This document shows, piece by piece, positions 46,623 through 58,441 of a DNA stretch of 64,000 bases. This DNA is from Streblospio benedicti. Taxonomy: Eukaryota; Annelida; Polychaeta; Spionida; Spionidae. Position 1 is the stretch's first letter; the number at the start of each line of letters is the position of its first letter. Both the position numbers and the translations under genes were made by a program. The stretch covers positions 40,714,922-40,778,921 of the forward strand of contig CM032669.1 in assembly GCA_019095985.1 (NCBI GenBank), written 5' to 3'. The notes under the pieces are model-generated. The model had not been told where the DNA came from, did not search any database, and saw nothing but the letters and a program-made list of their open reading frames with translations.

Positions 46623-46970
46623 ACCTAATTCTTCACAGCACATTGAGCACCAGCACCGTTCTGCGGCCACCTAATTTTAGGCGCATCCCCGCACCCTGAC
46701 TGCTGACGAGGCTACACGTGCCACACCTGCTGGACAACATGGACGCATACATGGCCGGAGCTACACGGGGGTGTTTGGGTGTACATCCACCCTCGCCGCC
46801 GGAGTCAGCCCGGCCAACACCAGTGGGACCAGTGATGTTCCCCAGCAACAGCGTCAGAGACAAGCAGACTCCCAACACACAGCACCAGAAATCTCACTTT
46901 CTCTTGCCCATATCAGGGGAAATCATTATTCACCTTTTATAAACATTCTGTACAAGTCTAGGTAATTAGG
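46623..46970. other. GC-rich stretch, possible unknown exon
   Basis: This stretch is clearly more GC-rich than its surroundings and open in two plus-strand frames and one minus-strand frame. I recognise no domain and cannot choose a frame. It could be a lone exon, a gene remnant or a repeat. Confidence 0.3.
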
Positions 46971-47582
46971 ATCTCAAATATATACTCCTATCGAATCAAA
47001 ACTGTCAGAGTGCCGCACATCACTGTTCACCTATTCAATTTATTTTTAATCCTAGACTGTACTTATGTTTTCTAGTTGACTTTATAGCATTGGATCAAGA
47101 TTCCTGACATGAACGTTGATAAAGTATGTTGCTAAGTTAAGGAAGGGAATTTGACACTCCTTATAATACAAGACCGATCTCATCATGCCACTATTCAATG
47201 ACTATTGAGAGGGTTATTTTTTTAAGGAAAACAGACTACTAAGCAAAACATATTTTTATAATTATCATTTAATAGTGTTCAATTATTCATATACATATTT
47301 AAGTGTATTTGAAAATTTTAAGAATTACAGAAGCATACTTTCATATTCGTGTTTCATGCTGACTGATACTAGAAAGTCTTGTTACTATACCAGATGTAAG
47401 TCATTTCGTAATGTGGAGAACGTTATGTACATATATAACGAGGTGCTAATTTGCCAATGCCTTGTGCTTCGCTCACTGCTCTGCAGTTTGAGCACTCTGG
47501 CAAGTATGCAGGGGTCTGGCTTAAATATGCTTCGAGAGCTTACACTCTTTGTTGCTACCAGTCCCAACTTCATTACTCTGCG

Positions 47583-47626
47583 CTGCTCTGATGAGTCCCA
47601 ATAGGACGAAACAGTACTGTCACCAG
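47583..47626 (+). ncRNA. type I hammerhead ribozyme, consensus core
   Basis: CTGATGA at 47588-47594 is followed by stem II GTCC/GGAC with loop CAATA, then GAAA at 47608-47611. Stem III is A611 C612 A613 G614 paired with C617 U618 G619 U620, closed by a two-base UA loop, followed by C17 at 47621. The cleavage site is predicted between 47621 and 47622. Stem I pairing is partial on the downstream side in this copy. All invariant core bases are present. Confidence 0.88.
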
Positions 47627-47815
47627 ATTTGAGTATTACGCTCCCTTACTCCGTGTTCGGTTGAGCATTCTAATGAGGTGCTACTTTGCCAATGCCTTGT
47701 GCTTCGCTCACTGCTCCGCAGTTTGAGCACTCTGGCAAGTATGCAGGGGTCTGGCTTAAATATACTTCGAGAGCTTACACTCTGTTGCTACCAGTCCCAA
47801 CTTCATTACTCTGCG

Positions 47816-47955
<140 letters not shown>

Positions 47956-48064
47956 TTATAGGTTAAATGAATAACTACAATGGCATTGCCCTACAGCGTT
48001 GTTTCATGCTTGGAGCAATCATCAGGGGCTCTGTTGCTACCAGTCCCAACTTCATTACTCTGCG

Positions 48065-48107
48065 CTGCTCTGATGAGTCCCAATAGGACAAAACAGTACT
48101 GTCAGCA

Positions 48108-48108
<1 letters not shown>
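48065..48108 (+). ncRNA. hammerhead ribozyme motif, copy 3, altered core
   Basis: CTGATGA is at 48070-48076 and the predicted site is after 48103. Stem I pairs AGCAG with CTGCT. It carries the same AAAA core as copy 2, implying the two share a recent origin, and is again followed by (CA)n. Confidence 0.82.

Positions 48109-48203
<95 letters not shown>
48108..48203 (+). repeat. (CA)n microsatellite
   Basis: About 47 uninterrupted CA units beginning about 5 bp after the hammerhead cut site of copy 3. Confidence 0.95.
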
Positions 48204-48204
<1 letters not shown>

Positions 48205-49613
48205 CCCTACATACATAAAGATGTGTAAAAATCATAAATAAAATAGCACAAAATCAGATTGAGCATTTATTTCTCAAGAGGATATTTAAAATACATTTTC
48301 ACAACTCAAATGCCATATATGATTAAATAACACTGCTCATATTCCGCAGGTAACATATTCACAACTAACATAATTGAGAAAATATGTTTATCTTAATAAT
48401 AGCATTAACTACTCATAAAAATTTCAATGGACCCAGCTTGAAAAAAATACTAACATATGATATATAGATACGCCAGGCAATGATGATGATAAGCCATAGT
48501 TGGTTCCTTTTTATTTCATGCTTTTTATCAAATTTGAAAATTTATATGTAATGTACTTATACTACCTGAGTGTGTAAAATTTGGGCAAAAATTAATGTTT
48601 TTTTTTAACACATGTCAATTTTGTATGGTAATATTGTAGACCAAAGGCTTTTCTCATTTCACCATAAGGTTTACTGTAGTATTCATAATGTTCCGTTCTT
48701 CTAATGGTGTACGGTGTGTTTAAAACAAAGTGTTTTTTGCACCCAAAACATATTTTAGCTTTATTTTCTGTTTTCTTCTGGAAAAGGTAAGTGTTCTCTA
48801 TGTCTGAAGATGATGTTGATGTTGCTGATGCTGTCTTTGATGTTGTTGTTGCTGCTGTTGCTGTTGCTAGAGATGTTATTGTAGATGACGATATTGGTGT
48901 CTTTGATGTTGTGGTTTTTGCTGTTGCTGGGGATGCAGATTCCTGTAAACAAACAACCACATGATAGTTAAAAGCGATACTGATATGTTTAAAAAATGAA
49001 GGGTTACATTTATTATATAACTGTAGCACCCACGGCTGATTGACAAGGCCTGGTTTATATAATTTATAGATTATGCATGGAATGACAACATACTATTTCT
49101 GATGAATGTTCTACCTGAATTATACTGCTTATTCTAGAGGGTGCAATGAGATTTCTTACAGCTATGACACCAAACAATGTATGAGAATAAATGTTTATTT
49201 ATTTGCATACAACTGGACTTATCTGAGTTAGTTAGTACCTACATCGAGAGGGCTGAAACTGACTCATCATAAGTTGACTTGAGAATAGTAAACAATTACT
49301 TTTATTGATATTCTATTTCAAAGTGACCTGTAGCAGTCAGACATGATTTTTAACAAAGACCATAAGCACATGATACTAAAAACATCATCGTTTCCCATTA
49401 TTCTTACAGGTATAGTCTATGAGCAAAAATGCACCCTGAATTCCTTAAGCTTACAGCTATTGTGCTGTGGTGATAGGCCACATGCAGATGGTAATAGACC
49501 AATTAGGCATTCTATCATTCCGTGCAAAAATCACCGCCAATAACCAACGCTGATTGGTCCACCAGCGTGCTCAATTATACGATTGACTGCACGCGCAGAG
49601 ACCACTAATAAAA
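48204..49613 (+). repeat. duplicated block, copy 1
   Basis: Matches 50,105-51,517 almost base for base, with a few indels such as different (GAT)n lengths. It includes the last exon of the PHD-finger gene. Both copies begin at CCCTACATACATAAAGATGT. Confidence 0.92.
48592..48942 (-). CDS. last exon of PHD-finger gene, distal copy
   Basis: Near-identical to 50,464-50,850. It reads ESASPATAKTTTSKTPISSS, a Ser/Thr/Ala-rich linker, then AKICFGCKKHFVL, then YYHTKLTCVKKKH and stop. One base fewer in an A run gives it an earlier stop than the proximal copy. It is probably an assembly duplicate, not a separate gene. Confidence 0.55.
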   Translation of the reverse strand, partial: ESASPATAKTTTSKTPISSSTITSLATATAATTTSKTASATSTSSSDIENTYLFQKKTENKAKICFGCKKHFVLNTPYTIRRTEHYEYYSKPYGEMRKAFGLQYYHTKLTCVKKKH

Positions 49614-50104
49614 ATTTAAATTAAGCCCTTCAAAATTGGGGGCCAAATTTTCGTGAAATGTTTTTTTTGAATTAACTAAAAAGGAAGGGTTTTTAATCGT
49701 CTAATATCAAAATTTATTAAACAAAATTCCATCTTCCCTAAATTTTTTTTCCGGGCGCCGACATTGTGTTTGTTTTGGGGGGGTCCCGGTTTTTTTAATG
49801 CCCCCGGGAAAAAAGGGCCCTTTAAAAAAGGAAATTTTGAAATTTTGACTTTTAAAACTGCCCTATGATAAATAAGCTCAGTGGTTTGTGCCTTTTTTTT
49901 ATATCCCAAAAAAAAAAGTTGTTTTAAAAAAAAGATTTTTCCAAATTTTAAATTTTTTTAGTTTTTTGCCGGGGAACAAAAAAATGGGGTTTAAAGGGTT
50001 TTTAAGGGTTTTAAGCTGGAAGTTTTATTTGAAAAAAAAAAAACAAAAAGAAAGCTATTTTGAAGTTAAAAAATTTTAACCCCCCCCATTTTCCCCAAAA
50101 AGTT
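49614..50104. other. poor-quality block resembling 54.1-54.6 kb
   Basis: Full of inflated homopolymers (TTTTTTTT, GGGGGGG, AAAAAAAAAAAA). Its order of landmarks tracks 54,190-54,590: TATCAAA, a G run, GGTTTGTGCC, then TTTATTTGAAAAAA, AGAAAGCTAT, TTGAAGTT and a C run. It looks like an error-rich read segment or a very decayed copy. Open frames here are meaningless. Confidence 0.75.
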
Positions 50105-51517
50105 ATACCCTACATACATAAAGATGTGTAAAAATCATAAATAAAATAGCACAAAATCAGATTGAGCATTTATTTCTCAAGAGGATATTTAAAATATATT
50201 TTCACAACTCAAATGCCATATATGATTAAATAACACTGCTCATATTCCGCAGGTAACATATTCACAACTAACATAATTGAGAAAATATGTTTATCTTAAT
50301 AATAGCATTAACTACTCATAAAAATTTCAATGGACCCAGCTTGAAAAAAATACTAACATATGATATATAGATACACCAGGCAATGATGATGATGATGATG
50401 ATAAGCCATAGTTGGTTCCTTTTTATTTCATGCTTTTTATCAAATTTGAAAATTCATATGTACTTATACTACCTGAGTGTGTAAAATTTGGGCAAAAATT
50501 AGTGTTCTTTTTTTAACACATGTCAATTTTGTATGGTAATATTGTAGACCAAAGGCTTTTCTCATTTCACCATAAGGTTTACTGTAGTATTCATAATGTT
50601 CCGTTCTTCTAATGGTGTACGGTGTGTTTAAAACAAAGTGTTTTTTGCACCCAAAACATATTTTAGCTTTATTTTCTGTTTTCTTCTGGAAAAGGTAAGT
50701 GTTCTCTATGTCTGAAGATGATGTTGATGTTGCTGATGCTGTCTTTGATGTTGTTGTTGCTGCTGTTGCTGTTGCTAGAGATGTTATTGTAGATGACGAT
50801 ATTGGTGTCTTTGATGTTGTGGTTTTTGCTGTTGCTGGGGATGCAGATTCCTGTAAACAAACAACCACATGATAGTTAAAAGCGATACTGATATGTTTAA
50901 AAAATGAAGGGTTACATTTATTTTATAACTGTAGCACCCAGGGCTGATTGACGAGGCCTGGTTTACATAATTTATAGAATATGCATGTGATGACAACATA
51001 CTATTTCTAATGAATGTTCTACCTGAATTATACTGCTAATTATTCTAGTGGGTGCAATGAGATTTCTTACAGCTATGACACCAAACAATGTATGAGAATA
51101 AATGTTTATTTATTTGCATACAATTGGACTTACTTTGAGTTAGTTAGTACCTACACCGAGAGGGCGGAAACTGACTCATCATAAGTTGACTTGAGAATAG
51201 TAAACAATTACTTTTATTGATATTCTATTTCAAAGTGACCTGTAGCAGTCAGACATGATTTTTAACAAAGACCATAAGCACATGATACTAAAAACATCAT
51301 CGTTTCCCATTATTCTTACAGGTATAGTCTATGAGCAAAAATGCACCCTGAATTCCTTAAGCTTACAGCTATTGTGCTGTGGTGATAGGCCACATGCAGA
51401 TGGTAATAGACCAATTAGGCATTCTATCATTCCGTGCAAAAATCACCGCCAATAACCAACGCTGATTGGTCCACCAGCGTGCTCAATTATACGATTGACT
51501 GCACGCGCAGAGACCAC
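50105..51517 (+). repeat. duplicated block, copy 2
   Basis: Partner of 48,204-49,613. It continues rightward into sequence joined to the upstream exons of the PHD-finger gene, so this copy is more likely the true one. Confidence 0.92.
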
Positions 51518-52413
51518 TACTACGGCAGTAGTCTAAACTCGTCACATTTTCAATACAGCCGCTGACGTCGCATGGTCAAAAGTTTAGACTAGTGCCGTAG
51601 TAGTTGTCTCCGCACATGCAGTCAATCGTATAATTGAGCACGCTGGTTGACAAATTGATTTGCAATGAGAACGTCATGATATGATTTATTTAAAAATAAA
51701 AACGAATCAGACACTCGTTTAGTGTAGATTTTAGTCATGATATAATGGTATTTGACCACTCGATTGTCGTGTCAATGGGAAAATTGAGCATGCTCGATTT
51801 TCCCATTGACACTCCAAACTCCTGGTCAATTCCTACAATACATGTTTGGTGTTATGTTGTAGTGTGAACTTAAGCAGTCTCCGCAATGGTTACTGCTATA
51901 ATACTCATATGTTGAGTATTAAGGTCATCTCATTACAGCAATGCCATTAGACAACTAGAATATATTTGGTTATACGTTTTAGTTATGGTAATCTATTTTG
52001 GTCAACGGAACATTTTTTAACTATAATCATAAGTAGTAATACGTAATTAATCATAGATCAATTAATCAACATTTTAATTTTAAAAGTATATTCTAACTAA
52101 TACATATTGAAAGACACTGACCTTTAGGTAAATGTTTTCTAAACAAGTGTTGCATCTAAACGATAGGTTTGTTAGCTGGTTTAATGCTGTTGATGCAGGA
52201 ACGCAAGCGGGATGAAATGCTTTATTGCACTCACAACAATTCATCTGTGGTGAAAATTTTAGCACATAGTTATAGCACAAACATAATTATGTAGTTTTTT
52301 GAATTGCATGTGATGTTAACAGTTTTCATGAACGATACCAACAAATGCTGTACTCACTTTATTATTAATCTTTACTCTTGATGTGCATATGGCGCAATTT
52401 TTGTGGATGGGTT
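50464..52413 (-). CDS. PHD-finger protein with C-terminal CxxC domain
   Basis: Exons: 52413-52358 (PIHKNCAICTSRVKINNK), 52244-52122 (MNCCECNKAFHPACVPAS, then FRCNTCLENIYLK) and 50850-50464. They join in phases 0 and 0 with sites GTGAGT/CACAG and GTCAGT/TTTACAG. The first two make one C4HC3 PHD finger: CAIC, CCEC, HPAC, CNTC. A Ser/Thr/Ala linker follows, then CFGCKKHF, then YYHTKLTCVKK, a Cys/His unit seen beside PHD-like fingers in marine-invertebrate repeat proteins. The first coding exon was not found. A candidate acidic segment (VKTDDEEDVIQLRLEIVQEL) lies near 52,540-52,630. PHD fingers usually read histone tails; here the gene may be a host gene or part of a mobile element. Confidence 0.65.
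51478..51650. repeat. inverted repeat of about 65-bp arms
   Basis: GTGCTCAATTATACGATTGA with GCACGCGCAGAGACCACTAC pairs with its complement at 51,585-51,648. The inner part GTAGTCTAAACT pairs with AGTTTAGACTA. It belongs to the same family as the 19.1-19.5-kb element. Confidence 0.8.
51735..51835. repeat. palindromic repeat fragment
   Basis: GGTATTTGACCACTCGATTG, then TGTCAATGGGAAAAT and GAGCATGCTC, followed by its inverse ATTTTCCCATTGACACTCC. It is related to 19,070-19,205. Confidence 0.7.
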
Positions 52414-53259
52414 CTGCAATTATTTGTAAAAAAAGATCTTTCAAGATTGAGCTTCTACTTTAGTTAGCTATTTTTATAGAAAGTGTTTAGAAATTATGAA
52501 AATCAGAAAAAGTAAAATTCGAAAATTGAATCGTCCGCGTGCCAGAGCTGGAAGTTAATTCCTGTACAATTTCCAATCTCAATTGGATCACGTCTTCCTC
52601 ATCGTCGGTTTTCACGGCTTGATCACTCACACTGCCTTAAAGTCCTTATTCATAGCATTATTCCTGCTGTGGAGATAATAGTAGGGAAACCTTTTACATT
52701 TCTGTATCTTTTGCGTAATATTTCTACACCATTACCTATATCTATTTCCTTGTTAAGGCATGCATCCCAAATTTTCTCACAGCTACATGTATGCAACAAG
52801 ACCATTGATAGCTCAATCTTGGTGCAACAGTTACAAACTTTAATAATTACAGTCATGGATGTCATGGATTAAATTTGTCATAGCAGTGTCTGTTGTTACA
52901 TTGTAGCCCATTAATGTTGCGGCCATGGTAAAATATTTAATAATGTGTACCTTTCATCATACTTAAGCTAAAGGTCATTGCTGTATGGTCAAGCCATTAC
53001 AGGAATGATTTAGAGGGCTGAAATATATTCGCTGACATAGTGTTTTCATTGAATTAATCTATTTTGGTGAAAGGAATGGTTTGTTATCATCGTCAATGAG
53101 TAGGTCAACTAGTAAACATTCTAGCACAATTCCCTTTACCTCTATAACACACTTAAATTTTTGTCTCCCTAAGAAATGCGCACGACATAATGCTGTCTAT
53201 TAGTCTAATTTTGAGCTCGCACGGTTTTCTTACAGCTATGGAAACAAGCCCGACTGATG

Positions 53260-53465
53260 ATTTAATAGACGAAAGGCAAAGACGAAAGGCGTTTTGAGAG
53301 ACGAAAGGCAAAGACGAAAGGCGTTTTGCAAGATTGCCTTTCGTCTCTAAAATCATCCTTTCGTCTACGAAATTGGATAGAGTTTGTTTTCATACACGAA
53401 ATGAAAGTTAGTATCTCTTATTGTGACTTTCGTGGACGAAAGGCATAAATAAAATGAGCGACGAA
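53260..53465. repeat. GACGAAAGGC repeat with inverted copies
   Basis: GACGAAAGGCAAAGACGAAA with GGCGTTTTG occurs twice in tandem (53,268-53,330). GCCTTTCGTCT and CCTTTCGTCTACGAAA follow in inverted orientation, and a direct copy GTGGACGAAAGGCA lies near 53,430. Confidence 0.8.
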
Positions 53466-53644
53466 ATTGAAGGTGTCCCACATGGCGCCCCGTACTCTTC
53501 TCCTTGACAGCATCATCCACTCTGACGTTCCATATAACTTTTTTTTTTTTTTTTTTTACTTAATGGTTGATATATTTGACATGACGGCAAAAGTGATTAG
53601 CAATCTGTGTGTTGAATCTGCGAGTGTGTGACAAATAGCATTAA

Positions 53645-53750
53645 AAGTGGGAGATGGCTGAAATAAGTTGGAGATGGGTGAGAGGCAAGAAAAAAATTGG
53701 GAGATGGGAAAAAGGCAAAAACAATTTGGGAGATGGGAAATTGGCAACCC
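53645..53750 (+). repeat. GGGAGATGGG tandem repeat
   Basis: Four to five degenerate units of about 25 bp, each with TGGGAGATGGG and an AAGGCAA-like tail. Confidence 0.75.
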
Positions 53751-54851
53751 TTATACTTATACCCGCCCCCCGCATTACATGATTTTAAAGCTGCTATGTA
53801 TGGCTATTGAAACTCATTTACGTGAGCCATTTCATTTGACAAGTTTTATTATTACAGCCCTAAGTGGAGTTACCAGTTGGCGTGTGTTTGGGTAATAGAG
53901 AACGTGTCTTAAAGGCAGCGACCATTATTAATTGTACAGGGGGTCACAGAAGGGAGGGCGCTCAATTTTAATTCAAAGTAAGAGGGAGGGCACTCAATTC
54001 TTAAACTGAAAAGGTAATAGGCTATTTTACACAATGTTTTCGTGAATTGATGCATTCCTGCAATATGAATGTTGGATTTAACTGTATTGTTCCTATTGTA
54101 ATGCCAACAAGTCAAATAAATTGAAAAATATGCATTCATTGACCATTGGCAGTGAATGATTCATTGCAATACACTTTAAACAGTTTTTCAGGGAATCTGT
54201 CCAATATCAAACTTTATGATACGAAAGTATGTCATCGTTCATATTTATCCGCGCGCGCGTGTGTGTGTGTGGGGGGGGGGGGGCTCAATTTCTTAATGTT
54301 CATGATGGTTGCTTCCTAAGTGGGAGAATTTTTCGCAGCTGATGAGCATGCCTGATGATAGATGGCGTCAATTGGTTTGTGCCTCTTGTTTCATATCCAT
54401 AAATGTCTGTAAAGACTACATCAACCCGCTGACAGTTATTGCAGACAAAAAATGGGCTGCATGGGTTGGAGGTCTATAGAGACTGCGAGTTTCATTTGAA
54501 AAAAACAACATAGAAAGCTATCTCTTGAAGTTCAAACAACTGAACCCCCACCCCCACCCCACCTTCTCCCGAAAATGTTGCATGTTGAATAAGACAGTCT
54601 AAAAACTTGTAGATCCATGTTGGATTTCAGCAGGCCTGTAACAGTGTAAGCTACTGCTACCCCCAACCAATTAACAGTGACACTTTTGCCCCCCCCCCCC
54701 ACACACACACATTTTCCCAACCGCTTGTACAAGTGTGCGTTTTTCAATCATTTTAGGGGAGCTATCTTCTTCAAACGTTCTTGCAGAAGCTAGCTCAAAG
54801 ATTGCAATCCATGGCGATAGTTTGACAATGTTCTCGACGTATATTCATTGT

Positions 54852-54951
54852 NNNNNNNNNNNNNNNNNNNNNNNNNNNNNNNNNNNNNNNNNNNNNNNNN
54901 NNNNNNNNNNNNNNNNNNNNNNNNNNNNNNNNNNNNNNNNNNNNNNNNNNN
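54852..54951. other. assembly gap, 100 N
   Basis: Exactly 100 unknown bases. Confidence 0.99.
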
Positions 54952-55497
54952 TTAATGGCAAGTTGTCCATCTTGGCAATCATGCTTGCTACATTCAAAAG
55001 TGCTTTTCACTGGTGGAAACTATAGCTCTTTTATGATAGATGTATATATTTTTTCAATTCAAAGAATTTCGACATCAAGGTCACAATGTTTAAATATATT
55101 TTAGCAAGCACATTGTGGGTTAGTGCAGAAGCGGACTTGTACAAGCGTATTTCAGTGTAATTATAGAAAAAAAAAAACCATCTCTTGGATTTTTTAAACT
55201 TTATGAACTTTTCATTAGAAATAACATTTATAATAAGATGCCATGGAATGCATATTTCAATTACAGATTAGTCTTCCCACATGAAACAAAAACAAAAGCT
55301 ATTGTTTGCTAAATATCAGCAATTGTTGTTCTGAGATTCCAGTCTAACTTTTAGATCTATCCAAATTCAGTGAAAATTTAACATGAAATAGCATGACCCT
55401 TAAGGCTTATAGGCAGTAGGCTTGCAAGTGAAAAGATTAAACAGATACAAAAAATAATGGCATAAACATAAAGAACGTTTGTAAAATAAAACAAAGT

Positions 55498-56565
<1,068 letters not shown>

Positions 56566-56604
56566 TTATCTCAAATCTTACAACCGGCACAAGCAAAATG
56601 TATC

Positions 56605-56648
56605 CTGTTTCCCGCCACTGTCAAATTCAGCCTGTCTTGGCGCGAATA
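56605..56648 (-). promoter_or_regulatory. possible E2F-type sites upstream of calmodulin
   Basis: TTTCCCGCC at about 56,609 and TTGGCGCGAA at about 56,637 match E2F consensus sites and lie about 55-95 bp before the calmodulin start codon. Whether this is promoter or 5' UTR is unknown. Confidence 0.35.
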
Positions 56649-56721
56649 TATGGTCCTGCTAGCACTGAAAACACTTGTCAACTCTAAAGAGGACGTTATG
56701 TGATTCCTGCATTGGAGGTTT

Positions 56722-56812
56722 GTGGCAGGTGTGATGCTGAATTTTGCAGTCCATAACATTGAAGTAGCTATTTTTTAGAATTGAATTTTCGTCTTCCTTT
56801 GTAGTTGGGCCA
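56722..56812 (+). pseudogene. stray copy of ERLIN coding exon 1 and intron edge
   Basis: GTGGCAGGTGTGATGCTGAA, then TTTTGCAGTCCATAACATTG and GAATTTTCGTCTTCCTTTGTA, match 59,239-59,325 across both the coding end of ERLIN exon 1 and the start of its intron. It has no start codon in register and a changed donor site. It arose by DNA duplication, not from mRNA, because intron sequence is included. Confidence 0.8.
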
Positions 56813-56819
56813 CTTGGCA

Positions 56820-58010
56820 GATGTAATATATTAAGAATATATTTCAAATTGACGTCACATAATGCACCCTAAGGCCCTGTCCTGATATGATTATCGAATG
56901 TGGAGTTTGTATAGTTGTACCACATATTAGCTAGTCCCTTTAAAATATAATATACCTTTTATCAAGCAACAATTTCAAAATGATGTTAAAATTGTAAATT
57001 GTTATATTCATAATTATAGTGCAGAATTCATTGATATTGATGCAACTGAATACTTTACATATTGATCGAAACTATGATTTTCAACTCTGCACATCATTCC
57101 ATTTTGCTGATTCTAACTTCCGGTTTTCTCAAAAGTTGGTTTTATTTTACCTGTTAAACGTAATTTATTAATATTCAGGGTTATTTAACGTGCCAATAGC
57201 TTCAATACTTCTTCGTCATACATTTGTCGATAGTAACGTTAACGTGTAATCACAATTCAAAGAGTGTTAAATCTTAATAACAATTAGGTTCGTGTGCTTA
57301 GTGCAGACCGGTGTTCGCGTGCAGGTGGTCCGTAGACCGAAAGATTAATCATATTGACAGTTGGTATTTATATGAGTAAGGAAATTGAAATGACTGATCA
57401 ACTCGAAGCAAAATAGTGATAGGTTGAATTTTAATCTCAATGAAGGGCACCAATATTGGGATGTGTGAGTCACTGTAGGAGTATACAGGAATGCCCCACG
57501 AACCCTAATGGCATATTGCATCATGCAGGCAGACCAATCAGCATTGGAATCACCTTGTCAGCTCAATGCATCAACCAATAAAGGAGTGAAATATGGCATG
57601 TGACTGCATGATGAAATACCAAGAGTCTAGCATCGGGGCTCTAGCAGTCCGCGTTTATCGTGCTCACAATCTCATTCTAATCCACACACAACATATTCGT
57701 AATAGTGTTAAATGAGCAAAATCGATCAAAACTCGACTGCGTAGCGAAAGTGAGATGAGTCTTCTTTTTTTTTATTCATTTCGTTAGCGTGTAGATACCG
57801 GAATATATCACGGATTAAGAAATGAAAGGAATAAATGATTACATAATTATACGAGATAAATGAGAAATATATGTATAGCGGAAAAAAAATCTGATAAACA
57901 AGGAGCATTTAAAAGATATTCTGATGGAAGTTCATTTACCCTGGATTTGATAGACCAAGTGATCATTTAATAGTTCTAAATAGGATATTAAAGCAAGTAT
58001 TTACGCTTAG
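56820..58010. other. calmodulin-ERLIN intergenic region
   Basis: No coding region. Two CCAAT-type words (ACCAATCAGCATTGG and ACCAATAAAGG, i.e. ATTGG on the calmodulin strand) lie at 57,530-57,590. A partly palindromic CATGATGCAG / GCATCATGCAG pair surrounds them. This is a candidate distal calmodulin promoter, not proven. Confidence 0.3.
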
Positions 58011-58012
58011 CT

Positions 58013-58441
58013 TTCAACAGCCTCTGCTGTCTTGGTCACAGTAATGACGTCATCAGGCGTCACTGTGGCCTCCTTCCATCTGGAACAACGTGCTGACAGG
58101 GCCATGAATAAGAGAAAGATGATACTTGTCCATAGTGCGGGTATCCTGAGAAATATGCCCACACTAACTAAACTTTACACGTCTAAATCAACAAATTCTA
58201 TGTAAATTCAATTGAAACTGACGTCTGGGGATGACTGAGAATACTCGTCCATAGGACAAGTAACTTAACATTTTTACGCGTCCTGACAACACAGATACCC
58301 ATCTCGGACGAGAGGACGGATACTTATCCGCAGCCCTGGCTGACCTAAGAGGGGGGGGGGGGGCACACACTAATTTCCGTGAGAACTCCGTGACGACTGA
58401 TGACGTCATCACTGCGACCAAGACAGCAGAAACTGTTGTTA
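58013..58441. mobile_element. MITE with CRE-bearing terminal repeats and TTA duplication
   Basis: The left end GCTTTCAACAGCCTCTGCTG, TCTTGGTCACAGTAATGACG and the right end (reverse complement GCTAACAACAGTTTCTGCTG, TCTTGGTCGCAGTGATGACG) form inverted repeats of about 50 bp. TTA flanks both ends, as expected of PIF/Harbinger-type insertion. Each repeat contains TGACGTCA, the full CRE palindrome. A run of G lies inside. Confidence 0.82.

Larger units (their letters stand above)
52414..55497. other. intergenic with tandem repeats and a gap
   Basis: No gene could be supported. It holds the GACGAAAGGC repeats, GGGAGATGGG repeats, a G run at 54,272, C runs at 54,545 and 54,690, and a 100-N gap. Confidence 0.45.

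Noticed and set aside
53260-53465. CRISPR-like array
   Set aside because: The repeats abut each other without unique spacers and the genome is animal.
54240-54290. CGCGCGCG then GTGTGTG then G run as a Z-DNA or promoter signal
   Set aside because: No gene start nearby and the tract fits ordinary simple-sequence slippage.
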